Part shown: positions 29,083 to 37,694 of the stretch, one piece after another | How positions within the stretch are numbered: position 1 is the stretch's first letter | Layout: each line of letters begins with the position of its first letter | Assembly (NCBI GenBank): GCA_008015835.1 | Contig: SSGH01000005.1 | Coordinates: 98,111 to 162,110, forward strand | Reading direction: 5' to 3' | DNA: 64,000 bases | DNA from: Lysobacter sp. | Lineage (GTDB): Bacteria > Pseudomonadota > Gammaproteobacteria > Xanthomonadales > Xanthomonadaceae | Made by a program: the position numbers and the translations under genes | The notes under the pieces: model-generated | Seen by the model: the letters and a program-made list of their open reading frames with translations, nothing else | Told to the model about the DNA's origin: nothing | The model's database searches: none

Positions 29083-30132
29083 TCACGCGACGCGCGCGGC
29101 GGTCGAGATGTCGAGCAACCGCCAGCGCTGCGTTTTGAGCCCGAGCGCGGCGGCGTGCGCCGCGCATTCGGCGCGGGTGGCTTCGTCCGGTTCGCGCAAG
29201 GCGAGCAAGGGCGTATCGATCGGACGGTCGATCCAGGGCTGGATCGCCGCGCGCAGTTCGAGTTGCGCGATGTGCGCCGCGCCGGGACTCGTGCGATCCA
29301 GACCGGCGTCCCGCCAGCGCGCGGCGAGTGGGCGTTCGTGCGCGCTCAGACGCACGGCGGGGTCCAGCGCGTCGGCGATGTTGTTGGCCAACAGCGCCAT
29401 TCGCGGCTGCGAGCCGATGGCGGTCAATCGCGAATAGCGCAGTCCGTAACGGCGCGCGTCCGCCAAGAGCTCCGCGCTCAGCCCGCGGGCGCGAAACCGC
29501 ACGCCCCAACGCTTGCCGTCCACCGCGTTCGCGCCGCGTTCGCGCGCCAGCGCCAGGTCGCCCAAGAGGCAGCCTTCGGCGAAGGCCGATGCGATCTCGC
29601 GCGCTTGCGCGCAGGCGGCTTCGCCGGCATAGCCCCGGCCCAGTTGCGCGAGAGCGTCGGCCATGCCGATCAGGCCGATTTGGAGCCCGCTGGTCGTCGG
29701 ATGGCCCGACGTCAGCGCGGCGTCGTCGAGGAAACGTACCGTCAGCCCGCAAACGCGCACGAATTCGTCGCGATCGAAGCGCGTGGCGGTGCCGCGCGAT
29801 TGGCGGACGAAGGCGGAGACGTTCAAGGCCGCTTGCGGTGCGGACGCGGCCGGGCCGACGGCGACGCCGGTGCCGGCCTCGCGCAATAGTCGCTCGCAGG
29901 GCAGCACCTGCCATTTCGAGAAGGCGTCGCTGTAGCGCTGCGCCCAAAGCGACGCATCGGCGCCTTCCGCGCCGGCCACAGCCCGAGCGACGCGCTCCCA
30001 CGTCGCGTCGATGGTCAGATCGCGCAGTCGCGCGCCCTCGCGCCACCGGAACCACAGATCCCAGGCATCGACGGCGGCAGGATCGGTGAAGGCGGTCTTG
30101 CCCATGACGATGGCGCGCGGATTCGGTCGCAA
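29083..30132 (-). CDS. Ribonucleotide-reductase-like (NrdJ-type alpha) protein lacking apparent catalytic motifs
   Basis: AWDLWFRWREGARLRDLTIDATWERVARAVA and FDRDEFVRVCGLTVRFLDDAALTSGHPTTSGLQIGLIGMADALAQLGRGY resemble class II RNR segments. No NLCxEI motif. The start may be the ATG at 30105. Confidence 0.6.
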   Translation of the reverse strand: MRPNPRAIVMGKTAFTDPAAVDAWDLWFRWREGARLRDLTIDATWERVARAVAGAEGADASLWAQRYSDAFSKWQVLPCERLLREAGTGVAVGPAASAPQAALNVSAFVRQSRGTATRFDRDEFVRVCGLTVRFLDDAALTSGHPTTSGLQIGLIGMADALAQLGRGYAGEAACAQAREIASAFAEGCLLGDLALARERGANAVDGKRWGVRFRARGLSAELLADARRYGLRYSRLTAIGSQPRMALLANNIADALDPAVRLSAHERPLAARWRDAGLDRTSPGAAHIAQLELRAAIQPWIDRPIDTPLLALREPDEATRAECAAHAAALGLKTQRWRLLDISTAARVA

Positions 30133-30172
30133 AGAGTCCCGCTATCTTTCGCGACGCCGCGGCCGTGCGGTG

Positions 30173-30186
30173 TTGATCGGGATCAA
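30173..30186. promoter_or_regulatory. Candidate FNR box TTGATCGGGATCAA
   Basis: Exact TTGAT-N4-ATCAA consensus, centred about 47 bp upstream of the 29083..30132(-) ORF start. Confidence 0.7.
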
Positions 30187-30436
30187 AGGCGGGGCCGAAA
30201 TCGGGCTCCACATCGGGCCGATTCGATGTCCGGCCGCTCGCCGGCTGTTACAAACCGTTACGATCGGTTGCACGCGCGTCATCGTCGGGGCGCGCGTGCG
30301 GCGTAGGGTGTCGATGGGGCGCAGACCGATGGGAGGTCGGCGATGCGCCTGGCCCGAGCGGAACGACGACACGGTTCGACCATGTTCGTACGCGAGGGCG
30401 CGAGACCCCGACGATGCATCACTTGGAGAGACCGCC

Positions 30437-31159
30437 ATGCTCGACTCGACCGCCGCCTCGGCATCCCACGCCGCGCCGCATTTGGACGCTTGGTTCGCGC
30501 CGACCGACGCGCCGACCAGCGAAGACATCGAGTCGCAGTTGCTGCGCCTCGGCTTGCCGCGCAAGCTGGTGCATCGCAAAGACACCTTATTCCGTCCGGG
30601 ACAAACCAAGAGCGCGCTGTACTTGGTGCGCTCGGGTTATTTCAAAACCTCGCTGCTCAGCGAGGACGGGCGCGAAAAAGTCACCGGGTTCCGCATGCGC
30701 GGCGACCTGCTCGGCTTGGACTCCATCGGCCTATCGCATCACGCCTGCGAAGCGGTCGCGCTGGACGTGGGCGAAGTGATCGAACTGCCGTTGGCGCTGC
30801 TCGGCGCGCGCGTTCCCGGCTTCCAAGCGTGGCTCTCCGCGACGATGGCCCGCGAAATCCGCCGCGATTGGGAATGGATGTTGGCGACCTCGACGCTGGG
30901 CGCCGAACAGCGCGTGATCGCGTTCTTGCTCGATCTCGCCGATCGCCAGCGCACGCTGGGCTACAGCGGCGAGCAAGTGGTGCTGCAGATGACCCGCGCC
31001 GAAATCGGCAATTTCCTGGCGCTGCAGTTGGAAACGGTGACCCGCGCGCTGTCGCATCTGGACGCCGTCGGTCTGATCGCGGTGGATCGCCGCGAGATTC
31101 GCATTCTCGACACCGCCGCGCTGCGCGCGATGATCGCTGGCGACCGCGGCCTGCATTAA
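30437..31159 (+). CDS. Crp/Fnr family transcriptional regulator
   Basis: cNMP-binding fold LVHRKDTLFRPGQTKSALYLVRSGYFKTSLLSEDGREKVTGFRMRGDLLGLDSIG; HTH LQMTRAEIGNFLALQLETVTRALSHLDAVGLI. No N-terminal Cys cluster. Confidence 0.92.
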   Translation: MLDSTAASASHAAPHLDAWFAPTDAPTSEDIESQLLRLGLPRKLVHRKDTLFRPGQTKSALYLVRSGYFKTSLLSEDGREKVTGFRMRGDLLGLDSIGLSHHACEAVALDVGEVIELPLALLGARVPGFQAWLSATMAREIRRDWEWMLATSTLGAEQRVIAFLLDLADRQRTLGYSGEQVVLQMTRAEIGNFLALQLETVTRALSHLDAVGLIAVDRREIRILDTAALRAMIAGDRGLH

Positions 31160-31386
31160 GCCTAAAGCCTAGAGCTTCGAGCGAAACGGCTCGTTCTCGG
31201 CCGTCGCTCGAATCGGGCCGTTTCGCTCATCATCCGTCGCTCCCTGTTCGCCGCGCACGATCGTCGATGCCCCCGACCTCGCGCGCGGCGTTTCTTTGCG
31301 CGGGTTTCGCCGGTGGGTGCGATGTTCGCGCGATGACGTTCGCCCGATGAATTCGCGCTGTCGATTCGCGCAGTCCTTCGGCGCGG

Positions 31387-33399
31387 TCAGTTCGTCCGGC
31401 GGTCGAGATTGCGTCGGATCGCTTCGCCGAGCTGTTCGCGACGATACGGTTTGCGCAGCAGTTCGAAGCTCGCGCCGTCGCCGAGAGACGGGGCTTGGGT
31501 CGGGTCGGCGTAGCCGGAGGTGAGCAGCACGGGCAAATCCGGGCGCAGCGCGCGCGCTTGCTGCGCCAACTCCAGTCCGCTGCCGCCGATGCCCAACATC
31601 AGATCGGTGAATAGCAGCGCGATCTTCGGTTCGCTGCGCAACACCGTCATCGCGTCGTCTTCGCCGGCGACGATCCGCACCTGGTAACCCAGCGAGCGCA
31701 GGAACGCGGACGCGATCGCCGCCACCTCCGCTTCGTCTTCCACCACCAAAATGGTTTCGTCGCCCGCCATCGGCAGCGCGACGCGCTCGCCGCCTTCGGC
31801 GCCGCGTTCGGCGTCGGTCGCCGGCAGATACAAATCCACGCGCGTGCCGTAGCCGAGTTTGCTGTCGATCTGCAGATGCCCGCCGCTTTGTTTGACGAAG
31901 CCGTAGACCATGCTCAGCCCCAAACCGCTGCCGCGGCCGGCTTCCTTCGAGGTGAAGAACGGATCGACCGCGCGCGCCAGCACCTCCGGAGTCATGCCGT
32001 GACCGGTGTCGATCACCGAAATCATGACGTAGCGGCCGGGCGTCAAACTGCGCGCCGGGTCGTTGTCGGCCACCCAGTGCTCGCGCAGCACGATGTCGAT
32101 GCGCCCGCCGCGCGGCATCGCATCGCGCGCGTTCAACGACAGATTCACCAACGCCGCATCGAGCTGCCCGGCGTCGGCGTACACCGAGGGTAAGCCGTCG
32201 GGGCAATCGATCGCGAGTTGCACCGATTCGCCGAGCGTGCGGCGCAGCATGAAGGCCACGTCTTCGAGCAGCGCGCCCGGCGCCAGCACGCGCGGGCTCA
32301 GCCGTTGGCGCCGCGCGAACGCGAGCAATTTGCCGGTGAGTTCCGCGCCGCGCCCGACCGAACGCAGCGCATTGCCGATCAGTTCGTTCGCCTCCGGGCG
32401 GTCTCCGCATTCGGCTTCGAGCAATTGCAGACTGCCGGAAATCACCGTCAGCAGATTGTTGAAATCGTGCGCGATGCCGCCGGTGAGTTGGCCCACCGCG
32501 TCCAGTCGCTGCGCGTGCGCCAACTCTTCCTCGGTGCGGCGGCGTTGGATCAAGCCGGCCGCGAACAGCGCCGCCGATTGCAGCATGTGCTGCGCGTCGT
32601 GATCGAAGCGCTGCGGCTGCGAGGAGAGCGCGAGCAAGGCGCCCATCGGTCGGCCGCGATCGAGCAGCGGCAGCAGCGCCGCGCTGGCGACGCCGGGAAT
32701 TCCGGCGAATCCGCCGTTATCGAGAATCGCGCTGCGGCCCTCGTTCAGCACCGTCCGCAGCGGATTGTTCGGGTCTTCCAGCCAGCGCGAGGGATGCGAC
32801 CAGTCTTCGCGCAAGCCGATCGATTGCCGCAGATCGATCTCGCGCGAATGCGGGTCGAGAATGAGAATGGCGACGCGCTCCACTTCCAGCGCCTGCGCCA
32901 ACGACGCGGGCAGGCCGTCGATCACGTCGTCTTCGTTGCGCGCGTCCAGCGCCGATTGCCCCAGTCGCGCGATCGCCGCGTCGTAGCGCGCGCGCACCAA
33001 CGCTTGCCGCGCGCGTTGGCTGTCGGAAATATCGCGCACCGAGGCGAGGTAGCAGGTGCCGTCGGCGCCGGCGATCGGGCTGAGCGCGATTTCGATCGGG
33101 AATTCGCTGCCGTCGAGTTTGCGCCCGGTCATCGCCTGATCGTTCCCGCCCATCGGGCGTACGCGCGGCGCGGCCATGTAGCCCGTGCGATGCGCGCGAT
33201 GGCGCTCGCGATAGGCTTCGGGCATCAAGGCTTCGATCGACAACCCGATCAGCCCGCCTTCGGGCGCGCCGAACAGGATTTCCGCATGCCGGTTGGCTTG
33301 GCCGATCAGGCCTTCGCGGTCGGCGATGATCAGCGCATCGGGCACCGCTTCGAACAGCACGGCGTTGAGCGCATCGAGTTTTCGGGTGCGGTCGTTCAT
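31387..33399 (-). CDS. PAS-GAF hybrid sensor histidine kinase with C-terminal receiver
   Basis: PAS VPDALIIADREGLIGQANRHAEILFG; H-box GGIAHDFNNLLTVI; GSGLGLSMVYGFVKQSGGH; receiver ILVVEDEAEVA..LLFTDLMLG. Confidence 0.93.
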   Translation of the reverse strand: MNDRTRKLDALNAVLFEAVPDALIIADREGLIGQANRHAEILFGAPEGGLIGLSIEALMPEAYRERHRAHRTGYMAAPRVRPMGGNDQAMTGRKLDGSEFPIEIALSPIAGADGTCYLASVRDISDSQRARQALVRARYDAAIARLGQSALDARNEDDVIDGLPASLAQALEVERVAILILDPHSREIDLRQSIGLREDWSHPSRWLEDPNNPLRTVLNEGRSAILDNGGFAGIPGVASAALLPLLDRGRPMGALLALSSQPQRFDHDAQHMLQSAALFAAGLIQRRRTEEELAHAQRLDAVGQLTGGIAHDFNNLLTVISGSLQLLEAECGDRPEANELIGNALRSVGRGAELTGKLLAFARRQRLSPRVLAPGALLEDVAFMLRRTLGESVQLAIDCPDGLPSVYADAGQLDAALVNLSLNARDAMPRGGRIDIVLREHWVADNDPARSLTPGRYVMISVIDTGHGMTPEVLARAVDPFFTSKEAGRGSGLGLSMVYGFVKQSGGHLQIDSKLGYGTRVDLYLPATDAERGAEGGERVALPMAGDETILVVEDEAEVAAIASAFLRSLGYQVRIVAGEDDAMTVLRSEPKIALLFTDLMLGIGGSGLELAQQARALRPDLPVLLTSGYADPTQAPSLGDGASFELLRKPYRREQLGEAIRRNLDRRTN

Positions 33400-33406
33400 C
33401 GCGGCA

Positions 33407-34147
33407 TCAGTTCCGACGCGCGACCGACGCGGCGAAAAGATAGCCCGCGCCGCGCACGGATTTGATCAAGCGCGGATTCGCCGGGTCGATTTCGATCTTG
33501 CGTCGCAACCGCCCGATCTGCACGTCGATGGCGCGGTCGTACGGGCCGGCGTCGCGGCCGTGGACGGTGTTCATCAATTGATCGCGCGACAGCACCAGAT
33601 TCGGGCGCTGCACCAGCGCGTAGAGCAAATCGAATTCGCCGGTGGTCAAGGCCACTTCGCGGCCGTCGTCGCAGGTCAGTCGGCGCGCTTCGGGCTCCAG
33701 TCGGAAGCCTTCGAATTCGAACGGTGCGGATGCGGACGGGCGTTCGCTTTCGACGCGTTCGCTCGACGCGCGGCGCAGCACCGAACGGATGCGCGCGAGC
33801 AATTCGCGCAGGTCGAAAGGTTTGGTGACGTAGTCGTCGGCGCCGAGCTCCAAACCGACGACGCGTTCGACCGACTCGCCGCGCCCGCTGACGATGATCA
33901 CCGGAATATTGCGACGTCGCAGATCGCGGATCACGTTCAAGCCGTCGTCGTCGGGCAATCCCAAATCCAGCAGCACCAAATCCGCCGGTTCGCGTTCGAT
34001 CCGTCGCCGCAGCGACGCGGCGTCGCCGAACAACTCCACGCGCAGCCCTTGTCCGCCCAAATACCGGCGGAGCAGATCGCCGATTTGCTCGTCGTCGTCG
34101 ACCACGAGCACCAGGGGATGCGACGGGTCGTGTGCGGAAACTGCCAT
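33407..34147 (-). CDS. OmpR-family response regulator
   Basis: VLVVDDDEQIGDLLRRYL..DLVLLDLGLPDDDGL..GADDYVTKPFDLRELLARI, then wHTH LTTGEFDLLYALVQRPNLVLSRDQL..RAIDVQIGRLRRKIE. Confidence 0.95.
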   Translation of the reverse strand: MAVSAHDPSHPLVLVVDDDEQIGDLLRRYLGGQGLRVELFGDAASLRRRIEREPADLVLLDLGLPDDDGLNVIRDLRRRNIPVIIVSGRGESVERVVGLELGADDYVTKPFDLRELLARIRSVLRRASSERVESERPSASAPFEFEGFRLEPEARRLTCDDGREVALTTGEFDLLYALVQRPNLVLSRDQLMNTVHGRDAGPYDRAIDVQIGRLRRKIEIDPANPRLIKSVRGAGYLFAASVARRN

Positions 34148-34473
34148 GGGGTCGTCGCGATGGGTCCGCGTCGTGGGAGGCGGCAGTCTAGCAAGTCGTG
34201 GTGCGGACGACCGCATCGGAACGGCCGCCGGAGGCGCCTACCGCGGCCCGACGCAAGCGTCCGATCGGGACGAAACGCGCCTCCAGGGCGGTCTTCGCGG
34301 CGAATTCGTGGGCCTTCGATGGGCCGATCAAAGCGAAACGGCGAGCGTCGGTGATACCGTCGAAATGCTCGAAGGCGATCTTCGGGCTGGTATCCATTCG
34401 TTGGTAAAACCGCGCTTTTTTTCCGCGTGGTTTGCTATTTCCCAAACGCAAAAAATTTCTCCAGGAGATCACA

Positions 34474-34914
34474 ATGTACACGAAGTCTTTCATGACGCTT
34501 TCGCTCACCGCGATGGGCCTGCTGTTCGGTCTGACGACGAGCCAAGAGGCGCTCGCGCGCTGCGGTTGCCCCGAAGACGGCCATGGTCAGCCCAAAGTCG
34601 CGATCGGGTTGGGCGAATCCTTCCCGGTTGCGGTGGACCTGGCCGTCGACCCGTCCTGGGCGGTGTACGAATTCGAGCGCGACGGCGTGCGCTACGTGCA
34701 GGTCAACGACGAGTTCGGCGACGTCCGCGCGGCGGCCGGTCGCATCGACGATACCTTCTGGGTCATGCCGATCGGCAGCGACGCGGATCGCGTCTCGGTG
34801 CCCGGCGATGCGGTGCCCGCCGGTCAGGGCGTCGTCCTCGCCCGCACGGCGGACACGATGGTGGTCCGCTATCGCAGCGGCGGCCAAACCCGTTGGGTGA
34901 TCCGAGCGCCGTAA
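34474..34914 (+). CDS. Hypothetical exported small protein
   Basis: RBS caggag. Signal peptide MYTKSFMTLSLTAMGLLFGLTTSQEALA, mature N-terminus RCGCPEDGHGQP. Confidence 0.7.
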   Translation: MYTKSFMTLSLTAMGLLFGLTTSQEALARCGCPEDGHGQPKVAIGLGESFPVAVDLAVDPSWAVYEFERDGVRYVQVNDEFGDVRAAAGRIDDTFWVMPIGSDADRVSVPGDAVPAGQGVVLARTADTMVVRYRSGGQTRWVIRAP

Positions 34915-35061
34915 GTTCGACGGCGATCCGGTATCGGCCCGGATGAGCGCCTCATCCGGGCCAAAGATCGCGCGATCGATACAGGGCTGCGGCCGCGAGC
35001 GGGGGGAGACCCGCCGCTCGGCCGCGCCGGTCGTGGCGATGGTCGCCGAGCCCGACTGCGC

Positions 35062-36615
35062 TTAAGCGGTCGCGAACGTCTGCGTCAGGGGCGCCGCTGC
35101 CTGCGCGGCGACGGGTTCCGACAACAGCACGCGCACGCGATGCGCGTCGTGCTTGAGGATGCCGCCGTAGGCCTTGACCCGCGCATCCAGAATGGCCGAT
35201 GCCGCGACCCCGGCTTGGGTGACTCGCCGTTCGGCGGTGGCCTCGGCCGTGACCGAAATCGAAATGCCGCGCCGGGCGCCGGTTTCCCACACGCGCATGC
35301 CGATGCGGTACTCCGAAGGCTCCGACTCGCTCAGCAGCGCCATCGCATGGCAAATGCAGCGGTAGGCCGCGAGCTGCAGGTCTACGGACAAATGCTTGGG
35401 TTGGCCTTTGTAACCGAGATATACCTCGGCGCCGTCGCCCCAGAAGCGCGTGAACGCATCGGCGTGCAGCACGGCGTACAGACCTTCCTGCTCGATCCGG
35501 ATCGGATACAGCGCCGGCGCGCGTTCGTCGAACATGCGCCGGAACGACATGCCGCGCGTGTTGAGATCCATCGCCGCTTGCGCATGGCCGCGCGCGCGCA
35601 ACCACTCGACCGTGTCCTTGCGCTCGTCGTCGAAGCCCAACTGCATCTGCGCCATGTACAGCATGTGCTCGCGCAGCATCTGTTCGGAGGACAGGAACGA
35701 CTTCTGCGCCACCGCCAGCGCCTCGTTCTGCGCGATGCCGGCGCGGCGCGCTTTGTCGTAGTTCTCGGCGATGCGGAAGCCCAGCGCCAGCAGCGCGATC
35801 GCGACGATCGCCAAGCATTGCTGGACGAAGAACACCACCGCGTCGTGATGGCCGGCGATGCCCGTGTAGTCGATCAACTGGGACACCGCCAAATTGACCA
35901 TGAAAATGCCGGCCGCCGAGCCGTTCCAGCCGTGGGTGACGGTCAGGAACACCGCGGGCAGCACCATCGCGATCATCAGGATCTGCCGGAACGACGGCGT
36001 CGCGTCGGGGATCGACACGATGACGGTGTAGATCAAGGTCGTGGCGATCGCCGCCAAACCGATATCCAGCGCCAATTTGCCCGCGGGCGCCATCCATTGG
36101 CCGCGACGCAGCCACAGCAGGCAGGGCATCATCACCATCAGGATGCCGAGGAAGTCGCCGACGAGATATTCCCCGAACTTCGCGACCACGGACGGCGGGG
36201 TGGGGCCGCCCAGCAGAAAATTCAGCGCCTGGTTGCATAGCGACGACCAGATCGCGAAGCCGACCGCGACCAGCGGCAGACGCCGCACCAGGGCGGTGCG
36301 ATCATCCTTCAGCGCGGTGCGCATGGCGCGGACGGCGATCGAGATGCTCGCTACCAGCAGGAACGGACTGAGGAAGCACCAGAGCGGGTCGTAGAGATCG
36401 GTCTTCGGCCCGCGGATCACCAGCAGCGCCGCCGCGTCGCCGGCGAACAGGAACGGCCAGTAGCGGTAAGGCACGAGGAACAGGCACGCCGCGCGCAGAC
36501 CGGCGGGCAGGAACCATTGGTCGAACGAGACGTACCACAACAGCAAATACGCGCCGCAATAACCCGCGCCGAGCGCGAGCCCTTTGGCGAAACGGCTCCA
36601 TTTGGTGTCTTCCAC
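35062..36615 (-). CDS. MASE1-like membrane sensor with degenerate histidine-kinase-like C-terminus
   Basis: N-terminal multi-TM GLRAACLFLVPYRYWPFLFAGD..; C-terminal LQLAAYRCICHAMALLSE resembles NarX/LytS-type ATPase starts, but no H-box or glycine boxes are recognisable. Confidence 0.6.
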   Translation of the reverse strand: MEDTKWSRFAKGLALGAGYCGAYLLLWYVSFDQWFLPAGLRAACLFLVPYRYWPFLFAGDAAALLVIRGPKTDLYDPLWCFLSPFLLVASISIAVRAMRTALKDDRTALVRRLPLVAVGFAIWSSLCNQALNFLLGGPTPPSVVAKFGEYLVGDFLGILMVMMPCLLWLRRGQWMAPAGKLALDIGLAAIATTLIYTVIVSIPDATPSFRQILMIAMVLPAVFLTVTHGWNGSAAGIFMVNLAVSQLIDYTGIAGHHDAVVFFVQQCLAIVAIALLALGFRIAENYDKARRAGIAQNEALAVAQKSFLSSEQMLREHMLYMAQMQLGFDDERKDTVEWLRARGHAQAAMDLNTRGMSFRRMFDERAPALYPIRIEQEGLYAVLHADAFTRFWGDGAEVYLGYKGQPKHLSVDLQLAAYRCICHAMALLSESEPSEYRIGMRVWETGARRGISISVTAEATAERRVTQAGVAASAILDARVKAYGGILKHDAHRVRVLLSEPVAAQAAAPLTQTFATA

Positions 36616-36736
36616 AGCCCGCTCCCTGTTCCTGTTTCGTTCGGCCTACCCCGGCCTCGCCGCGCATGCGCTGGTCGGTACGTCCGCGGCCGTCGACCCG
36701 ATTCTAGGCGGATTTAACCGCCCGATTCCATATCGG

Positions 36737-37459
36737 TCAAAGCCACCCGACCACCGTGCCCAACACTTGGAGGTTATCCAAGTCGGCTTCGGGCACTTCC
36801 ATCCGCTCGATTTCCCTGCCGTTGCCCATTAGCGACCAGGCGTTTCGGCGGATCGTCAGGCGCCGAATATCCGGCCTTCCCCAGAGGGTATAGGCGTAGA
36901 TGCCGCCGTCGATCACCTGGTCGCGTTGGCAAATCGAGGTGTCGATCAGCACCAGCGCGTGACGCTCGATTTCGGGCTCCAGCGTCCGCGACGGCTGGAA
37001 GGCCCAGCGCAGGTGCGACAGCGGCGTCAGCCCGATTTTGCGCCGAACCAGGAACTCCGGCAGGACGATCCGCGCCGGGCCGTCGCTGCGGCCCAGTTCG
37101 TTCATCCGGTCGATCGCGACGTAGCCCTCCGACACCGCCCCGGTGCGGGCGCCCTGGACGGCCATCGTGGTCAAGGCGGACTGGGCTCGCAGGCCCTGGT
37201 CGTAGGCCTTGCTGATGGCTTCCGGCGGCACGTTCAGCAGCACCGACAGCGCCGGCGCGTATTCGGCCGGGATCGGGCGACGGCCGGTGCGCCATTGCGA
37301 AACGTTGCTGTAATTGATCGATCCGCCCAGATAGACCGCCACGGTCGTGTTGCGGACGCCCGTCTCCTGCATCGCATTCGCGAAGGCTTGGGCGTACTTA
37401 TCCATGTGCTGGGCTGCTGCGAGCTTGTCCACGAGGGCGTCTCCACGCGGCGGTCTCAT
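36737..37459 (-). CDS. XRE-HTH/S24 (LexA/CI-like) repressor-like protein, putative catalytic dyad lost
   Basis: HTH VAVYLGGSINYSNVSQWRTGRRPIPAEYAPALSVLL; C-terminal RTLEPEIERHALVLIDTSICQRDQVIDGGIYAYTLWGRPDIRRLTIRRN aligns with the S24 core. Confidence 0.65.
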   Translation of the reverse strand: MRPPRGDALVDKLAAAQHMDKYAQAFANAMQETGVRNTTVAVYLGGSINYSNVSQWRTGRRPIPAEYAPALSVLLNVPPEAISKAYDQGLRAQSALTTMAVQGARTGAVSEGYVAIDRMNELGRSDGPARIVLPEFLVRRKIGLTPLSHLRWAFQPSRTLEPEIERHALVLIDTSICQRDQVIDGGIYAYTLWGRPDIRRLTIRRNAWSLMGNGREIERMEVPEADLDNLQVLGTVVGWL

Positions 37460-37694
37460 CGTCGACGAATGATACCGCAGCCATTGACACGGCAGGATAT
37501 AGCGCTAATTATTTGCTATCGATCAGCCACGGGCGATCGATTCGGTGCCCCGGCGGCGGCGAAAAACGCCCCGGAACGCCCGATTGTACGGGCGTCGATC
37601 GCATTTCGGCGACCCGGACGGTCGACTCGCGACGCGGCGGATGCCGTCGGATCGGGTCGAGGAAGAGGGCCGGACGTCCACAGGGAGAACGACG

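Noticed and set aside
30248-30270. aaccg-ttacgat-cggtt inverted repeat upstream of the Fnr-like gene as an autoregulatory operator
   Set aside because: Short 5-bp arms are expected by chance and do not match the TTGAY-N4-RTCAA pattern.
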